From Clostridiaceae bacterium (lineage in GTDB: Bacteria > Bacillota > Clostridia > DSM-8532): 41,157 nucleotides of DNA. The notes beneath the pieces are model-generated. The model saw nothing but the letters and a program-made list of their open reading frames with translations, made no database searches and was not told the origin of the DNA. The position numbers and the translations under genes were made by a program. The DNA lies in the NCBI GenBank assembly GCA_012840245.1, contig DULR01000092.1:1-41157 (forward strand). The letters run 5' to 3'. Numbering within the stretch: the stretch's first letter is position 1; each line of letters opens with the position of its first letter. This document shows positions 1 to 8,791 of this stretch, piece after piece.

Positions 1-18
1 CCGTCCCTGTGACAAACT

Positions 19-894
19 TTATTTTTTGTCCAACTCGGTAATCAGCATGCCAGACAGTATCAGAAGGCAGCCGAGTATCATACGGACCGTCAGCACTTCG
101 GTTTGTCCGTTGACATCAGGGATCATCAGAGCGAATAATGCGCCGAAAACCGGTTCACATGTTATAATCAGTGCTGTTCTGGTGGGAGTGGTATATTTCT
201 GGGCAATTGTCTGCACACCAAATGCAAGTGCAGTGCCAAGAGCGCCGGTGTAAAGCACAGTAAGAACAATTTTCGAATCCAGCACAAATGGTGACGGTTC
301 GGCAACATAACCTGCGCAGATCCATGTTATAAAATAAAGGACTGCAGCCGATGCTATCTGGACTATGGCCAGATTGTAGATGTTGATATCAGATGCGAAT
401 TTGTCGATGAAAATAATCTGCAGCGCAAAGCACAGCGCACACAGTAAAGTTAAAGAATCCCCAATGGTCCAACTGCCTGAAAAGCCTTTCAGCGCAAATA
501 ATCCCAAAGTAGCTAGGACAACACCCAAAAATGCATTCAGCGGAGGTTTCTTTTTTAACAGCAGAGTCGATATTACAGGCACCATTATTACATTAAGACC
601 TGTTATAAAAGCTGAATTGGAAGCTGATGTGGTTTTGAGGCCAAGGACCTGCAGCATCATTCCTGCGTACAGTGTAAGCCCTACCAGAGAACCGCTCCGG
701 ATCGTCCTGAAATCAATGCTTTTTAATTGCTTATGAAAAACAGCAACCATTATGATGGTTGCCACCAGAAACCTTAATGCAAGGTATGCATAAGCAGGAA
801 TATCTTCGGTTATATTTTTCATTATGATGAAGGAGGAGCCCCACACCACAGTTATGCCAAGTATCGCTAAATCGGCTTTAAGTTGTCTCGTCAT
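19..894 (-). CDS. DMT-superfamily (EamA) transporter
   Basis: This 291-residue protein is a drug/metabolite transporter family permease of the inner membrane. The sequence alternates about ten hydrophobic helices with short loops and shows the two EamA repeats, residues about 9-140 and 148-285. The N-terminal helix starts with the typical L-A-x-L-x-I-x-x-V-W-G-S-S-F pattern at residues 8-21, a hallmark of EamA helix 1. The length is standard for a ten-helix member. The ATG at 892-894 is preceded by AAGGAAC at a good distance. The substrate cannot be read from sequence; family members export amino acids, metabolites or drugs. It is followed at its 5' side by a dispersed repeat near 921-950, which separates it from the CvpA-like gene, so it is probably transcribed on its own. 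Confidence 0.9.
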   Translation of the reverse strand: MTRQLKADLAILGITVVWGSSFIIMKNITEDIPAYAYLALRFLVATIIMVAVFHKQLKSIDFRTIRSGSLVGLTLYAGMMLQVLGLKTTSASNSAFITGLNVIMVPVISTLLLKKKPPLNAFLGVVLATLGLFALKGFSGSWTIGDSLTLLCALCFALQIIFIDKFASDINIYNLAIVQIASAAVLYFITWICAGYVAEPSPFVLDSKIVLTVLYTGALGTALAFGVQTIAQKYTTPTRTALIITCEPVFGALFALMIPDVNGQTEVLTVRMILGCLLILSGMLITELDKK

Positions 895-920
895 CAGTTT
901 GTTCCTTAATTTCCTTAGTA

Positions 921-950
921 AAAGATTCTTCGCTTCGCTCAGAATGACAC
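921..950. repeat. Dispersed intergenic repeat, copy A
   Basis: This copy reads AAAGATTCTTCGCTTCGCTC followed by AGAATGACAC. It matches, on the opposite strand, the TCATTCTGAGCGAAGCGAAG-type element that recurs at 3946-3984, 8901-9127 and 38969-39000. It lies between two genes on the same strand. Such short imperfect palindromes are seen in many bacterial genomes; their function is not known to me. Confidence 0.75.
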
Positions 951-1002
951 TTTCGGTTTATCGCAGGGTACCGGGGTTAAATTCCTGTTCACATACCCTG
1001 CC

Positions 1003-1830
1003 TTATGTACCGCTTATCAATGCAATCAATTTATTGAACCATACCAGAACCAATGACTGGGTGTAATTTTCAGGCATTTTTATGATATTGACCGAACCCA
1101 GTGCGGGAATCACAAACACAAAAACCAAATAACAAATCAAAATCCCTTCAACAAATCCTATGGCCATACCGCCGGTACGGTTCGCCGTACCAAGTATGGC
1201 GCTTGAATTCAGGACCTTTGTCAGAAGCTTTCCTATAAGCAGAACGAACAGCTTTATGACAAAGAATAAAACCACAAAAGCCAATATCTTCAATATCGTA
1301 AATACAATAAGATCATTCACTGTCAAAACTGTCTCCGAATACATGCTTCCTGTCTCAGCAGCAGTGCTGGTCACAGAAAGCAGCTGATTCAGCATATGAT
1401 TTTCAGATGCCGCTTGTTTCAGTTCGGGAATCTTGTCGGCAAGGGATAACAGTGTCTGAGCTTCGGAAATTTTCATATTTTCTATCTTCGAGAGGGCTGG
1501 TATTATTTCATCCAATTTATTTCCCAAACTTTGGCCAATTGCTGTCTTTTGCATAACAATGAGGGCGAGCTTCGGGGAAAACATGTATGCTGCAATCAAC
1601 CCGGCAAGGTAACCGATCAAACTGAATATTGTATTGATCAATCCTTTTAAATAACCTTTCAGGCCGAATAATGCAATTATGATCACGATAGCGTAGTCCA
1701 CCCAATTGAAGTCGAAATCGAGAAGCAGGTCAGCAGCTATAAAAATTGCAACTGCCAGGAACAGAAGGATTGCCGGGAGCCTGTTGATGGCGGCAGCGAC
1801 TGGTTTTGGTCTGCCATAACTGTTACGCAA
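1003..1830 (-). CDS. CvpA family membrane protein
   Basis: This 275-residue integral membrane protein has a CvpA-like core (colicin V production family) from about residue 43, with the typical start N-W-V-D-Y-A-I-V-I-I-I-A-L-F-G-L-K-G followed by a glycine-rich helix. The hydrophobic segments lie near residues 18-35, 43-65, 67-88, 180-200 and 222-245. An extra N-terminal helix precedes the usual CvpA core. The long hydrophilic stretch (about 100-165) between the second and third core helices is larger than in short CvpA proteins. The start is a TTG at 1828-1830 after GGGGGTG; no ATG fits better. CvpA proteins affect envelope processes in different bacteria, but the molecular role is unclear. 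It lies downstream of a tiny ORF on the same strand (1894-1983), behind a shared promoter. Confidence 0.85.
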   Translation of the reverse strand: MRNSYGRPKPVAAAINRLPAILLFLAVAIFIAADLLLDFDFNWVDYAIVIIIALFGLKGYLKGLINTIFSLIGYLAGLIAAYMFSPKLALIVMQKTAIGQSLGNKLDEIIPALSKIENMKISEAQTLLSLADKIPELKQAASENHMLNQLLSVTSTAAETGSMYSETVLTVNDLIVFTILKILAFVVLFFVIKLFVLLIGKLLTKVLNSSAILGTANRTGGMAIGFVEGILICYLVFVFVIPALGSVNIIKMPENYTQSLVLVWFNKLIALISGT

Positions 1831-1893
1831 AAAAACACCCCCAAAAATATGTAAATTTCCGACTCTATAATACCATAAACAACCGGGTAATAA

Positions 1894-1983
1894 TTATCTG
1901 AACAATGACAGATTAATACCTAAAAACAGAAGAATAGAAATAATCAGAAGACTTATTTTTACAATTTCCTTTTTCAAAAGCAC
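1894..1983 (-). CDS. Tiny hydrophobic membrane peptide (29 aa)
   Basis: A 29-codon ORF starts at the GTG of 1981-1983 and ends with TAA at 1894-1896. The AAAGGAGGAACGATCA just before the start holds a full AGGAGG Shine-Dalgarno at ideal spacing. The peptide is MLLKKEIVKISLLIISILLF followed by LGINLSLFR: a positively charged N-terminus, one membrane-spanning stretch and an arginine end, fitting the positive-inside rule for a single-pass peptide. It lies between a near-consensus promoter and the CvpA-like gene on the same strand, so it may be the first gene of that operon. I do not recognise a family. It could be a leader or a small membrane protein; a chance ORF is possible, but the ribosome site argues against it. 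Confidence 0.55.
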   Translation of the reverse strand: MLLKKEIVKISLLIISILLFLGINLSLFR

Positions 1984-2025
1984 TGATCGTTCCTCCTTTT
2001 TCGGTATTGTATATTACTAGGTGAC

Positions 2026-2054
2026 ATTATATCACTAAGGTAATAATTTGTAAA
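2026..2054 (-). promoter_or_regulatory. Sigma-A type promoter for small ORF and cvpA-like gene
   Basis: Reading the minus strand, TTTACA (2049-2054) is followed after exactly 17 bases by TATAAT (2026-2031). The -10 is perfect and the -35 matches five of six consensus positions. Transcription would run into the tiny ORF (1983) and then the CvpA-like gene (1830). Confidence 0.7.
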
Positions 2055-2124
2055 ATAATTTTAAATTTAATGTAATAATAACTCTGATAGAATATTTCTA
2101 TTGAGCTTAAACAGGGGTGATACA

Positions 2125-3867
2125 ATGCCTTTCGACGGTATTTTGACGAACAGTATAGCTAAAGAACTTAATGATGTGCTTTCAGGAGGAAGAATAGGAA
2201 AAATCCATCAGATAGGCCGGGATGCCCTTCTCATGCAGATAAGAGCATCAAAAGACAACTACAGACTGCTTATTTCCTGCAATCCTTCCTCGGCAAGGAT
2301 CCAACTGACCGAAAGGCAGTTCGAAACACCCGAAACACCTCCGGTATTCTGCATGCTTCTCAGAAAGCATCTTTTGGGAGGCATCATAAAAGGCTTCGTC
2401 ACCAACGGTTATGAGCGTATCATCACTATAGAAGCGGAGGTTGCAGATGAGCTGGGAGACCGCAGCATTAAAAAGCTGGTCGTAGAAATCATGGGCCGCC
2501 ACAGCAATATAATCCTTCTGAATCAGGATGATAAGATCATTGATGCCATGAAGCATGTTGACAGTGAGGTCAACAGGGTAAGAGAGCTTCTTCCGGCAAG
2601 AACATATATACTTCCCCCTTCTCAGGACAAGCTGGCTCCAGACAGTATGGATACATATGATATACTTATCGATTCTGCAACAAAAAGCGGACGGAAGATC
2701 GAATCCTTTTTGCTTGATAATCTTCAGGGTTTTTCTCCCGTATTGTGCCGGGAAATATGCTTTCGTGCAGGCATAGATGATGCGGTTCCTGCCTGCGAAT
2801 TGTCCCTTTCCCAGTTGGACTCGATCGTTGAAGCATTGAAAGATTTCATGTCCGAAATAAAAAACGACAGATTCTCACCTGTCCTGATAAAAGACCGCAG
2901 TTCCGGAAATATAATCGATTTCCATTGCGCAGATCTGCTTCAGTATCCGGATAAAGAAAGGTATGACACCATAAGTTCTGCGATAGACACCTATTATACC
3001 CGGAAACATAACAGGGAATTCAGCGCCCAGCGGTCCCTCGACCTTCAGAAAACCGTCTCCAAGCTTCTTGAGAAATGCGAGAAAAGACTGGAAGTCAACC
3101 TTGCGACTTATGAAGAAAACAAGGACTATGACCGGTTCAGACTGTTTGGTGAGCTGATTACGGCAAACATCTATGCGCTCACAAAAGGCATGGATAAAGC
3201 CACTGTGATCAATTATTACAGTGAATCGGGCGAGACTGTTGACATACCTTTGGACAAGGAGAAGAGTCCTCAGCAGAATGCTCAGCAATACTTCAAAAAA
3301 TACAACAAGGCGAGGACCGCTTTTCTTTATGCTCAAAAAGAAATCGAATCCCTGAAAGAGGAGATCTCTTATCTTGAGAGCATATTGTTTGCCATAGAAA
3401 ATGCCGGCGGGACAGAGCAACTTCATGAGATACGCATGGAACTGTTCGAACAGGGGTATATAAAATCTGCCGGACAAAAGGGCAAAAAGCTAATGCCGAT
3501 AAAGGCCATGCCTCAAAAAATAGTTTCTAAAGACGGGTTCGAGATATTCATAGGACACAACAACAAGCAAAATGACAAGCTTACTCTGAAAACAGCCCGT
3601 CATGAAGATATCTGGCTCCATATCAGGAATTTTGCCGGGTCCCATGTCGTGATCAGAACCGAGGGAAAGGAAGTTCCTGATTCCACAATAGTCGAGGCCG
3701 CAGAATACGCGGCATGGTTCAGCAAGGCACGTTCCTCGCCCAAAGCCGAGGTCGATTACACCCGGATAAGGAATGTGAAAAAGCCTTCGGGCGGTAAGCC
3801 GGGTATGGTTATCTATACGAACTATCACACAGTAGTTGTGACGCCACGAAAACCGGAAGGCATATAA
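2125..3867 (+). CDS. rqcH: RqcH (NFACT family) ribosome quality-control factor
   Basis: RqcH is the bacterial Rqc2/NEMF homologue. It binds stalled 50S subunits carrying peptidyl-tRNA and directs C-terminal alanine tailing. The protein has the NFACT-N domain at the start (M-P-F-D-G-I-L-T-N-S, about residues 1-270), a helical and coiled-coil middle (about 290-440) and the NFACT-R (DUF814) domain at about 450-550, with the D-I-W-L-H-I-R-N-F-A-G-S-H-V-V motif. The length, about 580 residues, is normal. I place the start at the ATG of 2125, preceded by AGGGGTGA; an upstream in-frame TTG at 2101 has no ribosome site. The family is also annotated as fibronectin-binding protein FbpA. It is transcribed alone, divergent from the CvpA-like gene. 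Confidence 0.95.
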   Translation: MPFDGILTNSIAKELNDVLSGGRIGKIHQIGRDALLMQIRASKDNYRLLISCNPSSARIQLTERQFETPETPPVFCMLLRKHLLGGIIKGFVTNGYERIITIEAEVADELGDRSIKKLVVEIMGRHSNIILLNQDDKIIDAMKHVDSEVNRVRELLPARTYILPPSQDKLAPDSMDTYDILIDSATKSGRKIESFLLDNLQGFSPVLCREICFRAGIDDAVPACELSLSQLDSIVEALKDFMSEIKNDRFSPVLIKDRSSGNIIDFHCADLLQYPDKERYDTISSAIDTYYTRKHNREFSAQRSLDLQKTVSKLLEKCEKRLEVNLATYEENKDYDRFRLFGELITANIYALTKGMDKATVINYYSESGETVDIPLDKEKSPQQNAQQYFKKYNKARTAFLYAQKEIESLKEEISYLESILFAIENAGGTEQLHEIRMELFEQGYIKSAGQKGKKLMPIKAMPQKIVSKDGFEIFIGHNNKQNDKLTLKTARHEDIWLHIRNFAGSHVVIRTEGKEVPDSTIVEAAEYAAWFSKARSSPKAEVDYTRIRNVKKPSGGKPGMVIYTNYHTVVVTPRKPEGI

Positions 3868-3945
3868 ACTTGATTCATGAGAACATTGTTCCATACTATT
3901 CTGAACAAATAAAATGCTTCGCATGCTATTATGAAGATTTTTGTA

Positions 3946-3984
3946 ATATCCTTCGACTTCGCTGCGCTTAGCTCAGAATGACAT
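3946..3984. repeat. Dispersed intergenic repeat, copy B
   Basis: The stretch downstream of rqcH contains TATCCTTCGACTTCGCTGCG followed by CTTAGCTCAGAATGACAT, a diverged copy of the element at 921-950 with extra bases in the middle. A further partial AGAATGACAT lies at 4032-4041. The region 3868-4048 between the two convergent genes holds nothing else I can support. Confidence 0.65.
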
Positions 3985-4048
3985 TCAGTAGTAGGCTCGC
4001 TAAGAACCGTCTTGGCTTGTACAAGGCGGTAGAATGACATATCTCAAC

Positions 4049-5347
4049 TCATCCGAACAGCCTGTCGCAACATTTCTTGATATTGTATCTGACCTTTTCC
4101 TTGTCGATGGTCTTGAATTCTCCGTTTTCATAGAGGATCCTGCCGTCGACCATCGTCATATACACATCTGAACCCTGAGCCGAATAGACCAGAGCAGAAA
4201 GGGCATTATGGAGAGGCATGAGATGAGGTTTATCCAGATCGACCAGAATCAGGTCTGCTTTAGCGCCCGCTTCAATAATGCCAAGGTCCTTTGCCCCCAG
4301 CGCTGCTGCGCCGTTAGTGGTAGCCATCCTCATTACAGTTTTTGCTTTGATGAGAAGCGGGTCGTTATTCACTCCTTTTTGGATCAGTGAAGCCAGGTGG
4401 ATCTCTTCAAACATGTTAAGATTGTTATTGCTTGATGCCCCGTCAGTACCAAGGATGACATTGACCCCCTTGTTCAATGCCCGGGGAACAGGTGCCACGC
4501 CGCTTGCAAGCTTGAGGTTGCTGGTGGGATTATGGGCTATGGTAACGTTCTTTTCTGCCAAAAGATCTATATCCTCATCAGTGATCCATACGCAATGTGC
4601 AGCAACGGTCCTCTGGTCAAACAGTCCCAGATCGTAAAGGTATCTGGTTGGAGTTTTTCCGTATTTCTTAAGGCAATCCTCGTGTTCCACACGCGTCTCA
4701 TCCAGATGAACGTGTATTGGAGCGTTGAATCTTTTTGCCGTCTCAATTATAGCCCTGATGAATTCAGTAGTGCAGGTGTAAATTGCATGAGGTGCAAATG
4801 CCCCGGTGATCCTGCCATTGGCGGCGCCGTTCCATCGGCGGTAAAAATCGATGGCTTCGTTCAAACCTTTATGTCTGGAAAAATCAGTGCCTTCTTCAAA
4901 ATTAGTCACGCCTCTGGAAAGATGTGCGCGGATACCTGATTCCTCAACCGCCTTTACAATGCAATTCATGTGGTCATACATATCTATAAAGCAAGTGGTG
5001 CCTGTTGCGATCATCTCCATGATTCCCAGAAGCGAACCCCAGTATATGTCCTCACCCGACATTTTTTCTTCGACAGGGAAAATGTAATCGAACAGCCATG
5101 TCTGCAGATCCATATCATCTGCATAATTTCTCATGAGAGTCATCGGAACATGGCAATGCCCGTTGATAAGGCCAGGCATGAGAAGTTTTCCTGATGCGTC
5201 TATGACAGCGGCATCACATCTTTCTTTTGCACCTGACATGCCAACAGCGCTGATAATGCCGTTTTCGACAAAAACATCACAGGATCTGATAACCTCCATA
5301 TTTTGATTCATGGTAACAACCAGGGCATTTTTAAACAGGTACTTCAT
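4049..5347 (-). CDS. mtaD: 5-methylthioadenosine/S-adenosylhomocysteine deaminase
   Basis: This 432-residue cytosolic amidohydrolase belongs to the MtaD/TrzN/Atz subgroup, whose members deaminate methylthioadenosine, S-adenosylhomocysteine or related adenosines. The metal site is visible: N-G-H-C-H-V at about residues 61-66, H-V-H-L-D-E near 213-218, A-A-H-C near 250, and G-T-D-G-A-S-S-N-N near 300-308. The N-terminal and C-terminal segments form the usual small beta domain. The length is as expected. The ATG at 5345-5347 is preceded by GAGGAGA. It starts 44 bases after the cdaR stop on the same strand, so it is probably read from the cdaA-cdaR transcript. The exact substrate is not certain from sequence, since the subgroup includes guanine-like and 5'-deoxyadenosine deaminases. 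Confidence 0.85.
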   Translation of the reverse strand: MKYLFKNALVVTMNQNMEVIRSCDVFVENGIISAVGMSGAKERCDAAVIDASGKLLMPGLINGHCHVPMTLMRNYADDMDLQTWLFDYIFPVEEKMSGEDIYWGSLLGIMEMIATGTTCFIDMYDHMNCIVKAVEESGIRAHLSRGVTNFEEGTDFSRHKGLNEAIDFYRRWNGAANGRITGAFAPHAIYTCTTEFIRAIIETAKRFNAPIHVHLDETRVEHEDCLKKYGKTPTRYLYDLGLFDQRTVAAHCVWITDEDIDLLAEKNVTIAHNPTSNLKLASGVAPVPRALNKGVNVILGTDGASSNNNLNMFEEIHLASLIQKGVNNDPLLIKAKTVMRMATTNGAAALGAKDLGIIEAGAKADLILVDLDKPHLMPLHNALSALVYSAQGSDVYMTMVDGRILYENGEFKTIDKEKVRYNIKKCCDRLFG

Positions 5348-5391
5348 CGGTGCTCTCTCCTCTTTGAAGGCAATGATTAAGCTTTCATGTT

Positions 5392-6645
5392 TTATAGACC
5401 GGGATTATTGGGATCTGTGACCGGTAAAGCTGTTATCATCACATTTACGCTGTACTCACCCACAAGGGTTACGGTATCGGGAACATGTACGCTCAAAGGA
5501 ACCTCGTGCTCACCCGGCTCAAGATTGTTGACACGTATTGACAGTCTTATATCTCCGTTCCTGATTGCATTTACGTCTTCAACCCTGCCCTTGACGGATA
5601 TCGGTATGACAGTGTTTGTGATCCTGTATTCCATCGCACCTGATGTGTCTCCGCCATAAATAGACACCGCTCCCGGAGAAACGTTGAATGTTCTGGTTAT
5701 AAATTTCTCCATTATCACTTCAGCCGTTAATTTTTCACTGTCCTCTTTATAAACGGTGGCTCCTTTGGGAGGTTTTATTATAAGAGGTATGGTAAATGAC
5801 TCTGACTTATCGGTAATATCAATTGTTTCAGCACTTATGCTTTTGATCCCGTCAAGTACGCTTCTGGAACCTATAACTCTCACTTCGCTCAATGAGCTTT
5901 TGATACTCTTAAGATAATGGTCATTTGCCGGTTTGCCGGTTGTGGTCACAGTCACAGGCACTTTTTTTGCAAGGTTGAAGGTAACGATCACAGGTACTTT
6001 CCCCTCGAATTGCTTCAGCGGTCTGCCGTCATCATCCAGCACAGAGCCGCGTATAACAAGTTCTTTATTGTCGTCGGCCTCATCAAGGTTTACATAAGCC
6101 ACAACCTTGCTGACCTGCGAGATACTGCTTTCCTTCTCTTCAAGGATGACATTGCTGGGTTCGACTCTCAGATTGATGATCTCATAGCCCGCAGGAAGTG
6201 ACCCGGTAAACTCGACATTTACAGGATACTGTTTGCCGATGATCCGTTCAAAGTTGAGACTTACCGATGACGGGCTGATCCCCATGATGATTATATCCTT
6301 GTCGCCGGTATATTCCGGCTGCTCTATACTGATCCTTTTATAACCTGAATCTGTGACCCCGGATAAGTCAACAGCGATTTTGAAATCATTGGCTGTTACA
6401 CCTTGAATATTGGATCTGCGTCCCTTGATCTTTATATCAACACTTGTCGGAAGCTGTGTCCCGACGATCTGGAGACTTCTGCTCTGAAGGATATCCATAT
6501 TGCTGGTCAAAGGAACAGCAATGGTTCTTTCCTCAAAAGGATTATTGGCATCCAAAACGACAAACCAAATTAGGATCGCTGTCAATATCGAAACAATCTT
6601 TATAACTGAATCCTTTTCAAATAAGTTATTTATCAGTTTGTTCAT
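5392..6645 (-). CDS. cdaR: CdaR, YbbR-domain regulator of diadenylate cyclase
   Basis: CdaR is a membrane-anchored extracytoplasmic protein that modulates CdaA activity. This one has 417 residues with one N-terminal transmembrane helix (about 13-30, I-V-S-I-L-T-A-I-L-I-W-F-V-V) and then about four tandem YbbR repeats of some 80-90 residues each. The repeats show recurring motifs such as S-V-D-I-K-I-K-G-R-R near residue 70 and V-P-V-T-V-T-T-T-G-K near 230. The start ATG at 6643-6645 lies 20 bases inside the end of cdaA, with AAGGTG as ribosome site, so the two are translationally coupled. The glmM gene, which follows cdaR in many Firmicutes, is not present here; mtaD follows instead. Confidence 0.92.
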   Translation of the reverse strand: MNKLINNLFEKDSVIKIVSILTAILIWFVVLDANNPFEERTIAVPLTSNMDILQSRSLQIVGTQLPTSVDIKIKGRRSNIQGVTANDFKIAVDLSGVTDSGYKRISIEQPEYTGDKDIIIMGISPSSVSLNFERIIGKQYPVNVEFTGSLPAGYEIINLRVEPSNVILEEKESSISQVSKVVAYVNLDEADDNKELVIRGSVLDDDGRPLKQFEGKVPVIVTFNLAKKVPVTVTTTGKPANDHYLKSIKSSLSEVRVIGSRSVLDGIKSISAETIDITDKSESFTIPLIIKPPKGATVYKEDSEKLTAEVIMEKFITRTFNVSPGAVSIYGGDTSGAMEYRITNTVIPISVKGRVEDVNAIRNGDIRLSIRVNNLEPGEHEVPLSVHVPDTVTLVGEYSVNVMITALPVTDPNNPGL

Positions 6646-7501
6646 CCTGCTTCACCTTTCTGAATGTAAAAAGCTTTCTGTCCGTTTCACTATCCAGCAG
6701 GAATTTGGTCAGGGCTTTTCTGAGGATATCCGGGGTGAGATTTCTGGTCAGACCCCCGCTGTGGGCATATGATATTTTTCCGGATTCCTCCGAAACAACA
6801 ACTGCTATTGCGTCGGATACCTCTGTTATCCCCAGGGCGGCCCGGTGCCGGGTCCCTAATTCCCTGCTAAGTCCGGCATTCTGAGTCAGAGGCAGGTAAC
6901 ACGCTGCAGCTTTGATGGTATTGTCCCGTATGATAACGGCTCCGTCATGCAAGGGAGTCTTGGGAGTAAAAATATTCACCAGAAGCTCGCTGGACAGCAT
7001 TGCATCCATCTGGGTGCCCGTATTGACTATATCTCCGATTTTTGTCATTCTTTCGATTATGATGAGAGCACCAATATATTGCTGGGACAATGTGGCGCAT
7101 GCCTGGACGATCGCTTCGATGGCAGAGATGGTTTTGACTCTGTCTTCATCGGTCTTCCTCAGCATTATATCCTGAAAGCCGCTGCTTCCGAGCTTCTCAA
7201 GGGCCCGTCTGAGCTCAGGCTGGAACAGCACGATCAAACTGAATCCGAAAAGCTGTATGACCCCCTGCAAAAGAAACGCTATTGTTTTTAGTCCTAAAAC
7301 TTCTGAAAATTTTGAGAATAACAGTATGAATATAAGTCCTTTGACAAGTTGGATAGCTCTTGTTTCGCGAACCAGCTGGATCCCTTTATAGACAACATAT
7401 GAAACCAGGGATACCTCAATCAGCATTCTTAGTATATCCCACGGTCCGTTCAGTCCCAAGAAATTCATGATATAACTGAAAATGTCCCCCATACCCGGCA
7501 C
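6626..7501 (-). CDS. cdaA: Diadenylate cyclase CdaA
   Basis: CdaA makes the essential second messenger c-di-AMP from two ATP at the cytoplasmic membrane. The 291-residue protein has three transmembrane helices in its first 100 residues and a DAC (DisA_N) domain from about 105 to 255. The catalytic D-G-A motif is at residues 186-188 (P-L-H-D-G-A-V-I) and the R-H-R motif at 218-220. The GTG at 7499-7501 follows TAGGAG at a good distance and is preferred; an ATG three codons later is possible. It is slightly longer than typical CdaA, mostly at the C-terminus. It heads a unit with cdaR (20-base overlap) and probably mtaD. Confidence 0.95.
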   Translation of the reverse strand: MPGMGDIFSYIMNFLGLNGPWDILRMLIEVSLVSYVVYKGIQLVRETRAIQLVKGLIFILLFSKFSEVLGLKTIAFLLQGVIQLFGFSLIVLFQPELRRALEKLGSSGFQDIMLRKTDEDRVKTISAIEAIVQACATLSQQYIGALIIIERMTKIGDIVNTGTQMDAMLSSELLVNIFTPKTPLHDGAVIIRDNTIKAAACYLPLTQNAGLSRELGTRHRAALGITEVSDAIAVVVSEESGKISYAHSGGLTRNLTPDILRKALTKFLLDSETDRKLFTFRKVKQDEQTDK

Positions 7502-7542
7502 GCGTTTGCTCCTATCCTCTAAAAGTGATTTATACCATGTTT

Positions 7543-7571
7543 TGTATATAATATAACTTTATTTACTACAA
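7543..7571 (-). promoter_or_regulatory. cdaA: Candidate promoter of cdaA
   Basis: On the minus strand TTGTAG (7566-7571) is separated by 17 bases from TATACA (7543-7548). The site lies about 40 bases upstream of the cdaA start. Both boxes deviate from consensus and the region is AT-rich, so alternatives exist. Confidence 0.4.
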
Positions 7572-7655
7572 TAAATTATATATTCTCACTTTGATAAATG
7601 CAATAAAGCGATATGCACAAATAAACCGGCCGAATCCCATTAAATTCTTACCCTT

Positions 7656-8786
7656 TCAGAGGGTTTTCAATCCTTCTATCAGGGTTTCCAGAGCAAGTTT
7701 CGGTTCAATGAGTCCTTTCTTATAGCTTGCTTCGGCTTCCATAAGGCTTGAAAGCAGGTTTTTCAGATATACTGCGCTCATGCTTCCTGCCTGTTCGGTC
7801 ATTATTCTCATGGCATAGGGATGCTTTCCCTGAAAATAACGGTTGATTTCGGCCTGGGAAGCTCTGTTCTCCATCAACAGCCTCAGTTTGAGCAATTCGC
7901 CTGTCTGTTTGGACAGCATGGCGAAGATTTTTTGTTCAGGCTCTTTCAGAGAAATAATGTCATCCAGTATGGCAAGGGCTCTGGAGGTATTCTTGCGGGC
8001 AACTGCATCCAAAAGGTCAAATATGACGCTCTTGATGGTGGGCACAGCAAGAAGCTTTACATCCTCAAGAGTTATTTCTTCACGGTCTGCAGCATATGAA
8101 GCCAGCTTGTAGATCTCGTTCCTCAGGGTGTACATATCAGGGTCGCTCACAGCCACGAGATACTCGGCGGCTTCATTTGATATACGCTTGCCCATCTGCC
8201 TGTTAATTGCCTGAGTGACCCAATGCACCAGATATTCCGGTTTATTGAGCTTAAATTCCAGTATCGTCCCGTATTTTGACAACTGTTTGAATACCTTCAG
8301 CCTTTTATCCACATTGCTTTCGATAAAAACGAGACATGTGGTTTCAGGTATGACGGGAATATAGCTGCTCAGAGCTTCCTGTGCCCTGTTTCCTGAAATT
8401 TCCGTTTGCTCCGGCCTATCCTCTTCATCAGTATTTTCAGCCTCGTCAGCAGCCGTGTTTTTCTTTGCCTTGCTGTAAAATAAGCCGGAGTTTTTTACGA
8501 GGACAAGCTTTTTTTCGGCAAATACGGGAAAAGTATCACAGGCGTCAATGAGATCATCGATCTCAAACTTTCCTTCGAAATTGGCAAGATTGAGGCTTTG
8601 ATCATCACCGTCAAGGATGAGTTTTTTTAGCTCGCGTACATAATAGTCTATCAGAAAGGGTTCGCTGCCGTGAAAAAGATAAATTTTGGACAAGTTTTTG
8701 TTTTTCAGCTGGTCTTTGATCCTGTCCACGCTTTCTTTATTGACGTCGATATCACGGTTTTTGAATCCACTGGATTTCACGGCCAT
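7656..8786 (-). CDS. holA: DNA polymerase III subunit delta
   Basis: HolA opens the sliding clamp as part of the clamp loader. The 376-residue protein shows the family's start of the ATPase-like fold, K-I-Y-L-F-H-G-S-E-P-F-L-I-D-Y-Y at residues 34-49, followed by the alternating V-F-A-E-K-K-L-V-L-V strand near residue 90. The C-terminal collar domain follows from about 240. A charged, low-complexity insert rich in Glu and Asp lies at about residues 108-132, between strands; this is longer than in many homologues. The start is the ATG of 8784-8786 after GGGGGTT. That ribosome site lies in the 3' arm of a perfect 7-bp hairpin (8792-8818). The gene stands alone, bordered by repeats upstream. Confidence 0.92.
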   Translation of the reverse strand: MAVKSSGFKNRDIDVNKESVDRIKDQLKNKNLSKIYLFHGSEPFLIDYYVRELKKLILDGDDQSLNLANFEGKFEIDDLIDACDTFPVFAEKKLVLVKNSGLFYSKAKKNTAADEAENTDEEDRPEQTEISGNRAQEALSSYIPVIPETTCLVFIESNVDKRLKVFKQLSKYGTILEFKLNKPEYLVHWVTQAINRQMGKRISNEAAEYLVAVSDPDMYTLRNEIYKLASYAADREEITLEDVKLLAVPTIKSVIFDLLDAVARKNTSRALAILDDIISLKEPEQKIFAMLSKQTGELLKLRLLMENRASQAEINRYFQGKHPYAMRIMTEQAGSMSAVYLKNLLSSLMEAEASYKKGLIEPKLALETLIEGLKTL

Positions 8787-8791
8787 AAAAA

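Noticed and set aside
2101..2124. Upstream TTG start for rqcH
   Set aside because: It has no ribosome site, while the ATG at 2125 has AGGGGTGA at a good distance and gives the conserved M-P-F-D-G-I start.
2875..3924. Open frames on the minus strand within rqcH
   Set aside because: They overlap a clearly recognised gene, lack ribosome sites and have odd composition, so they are shadows.
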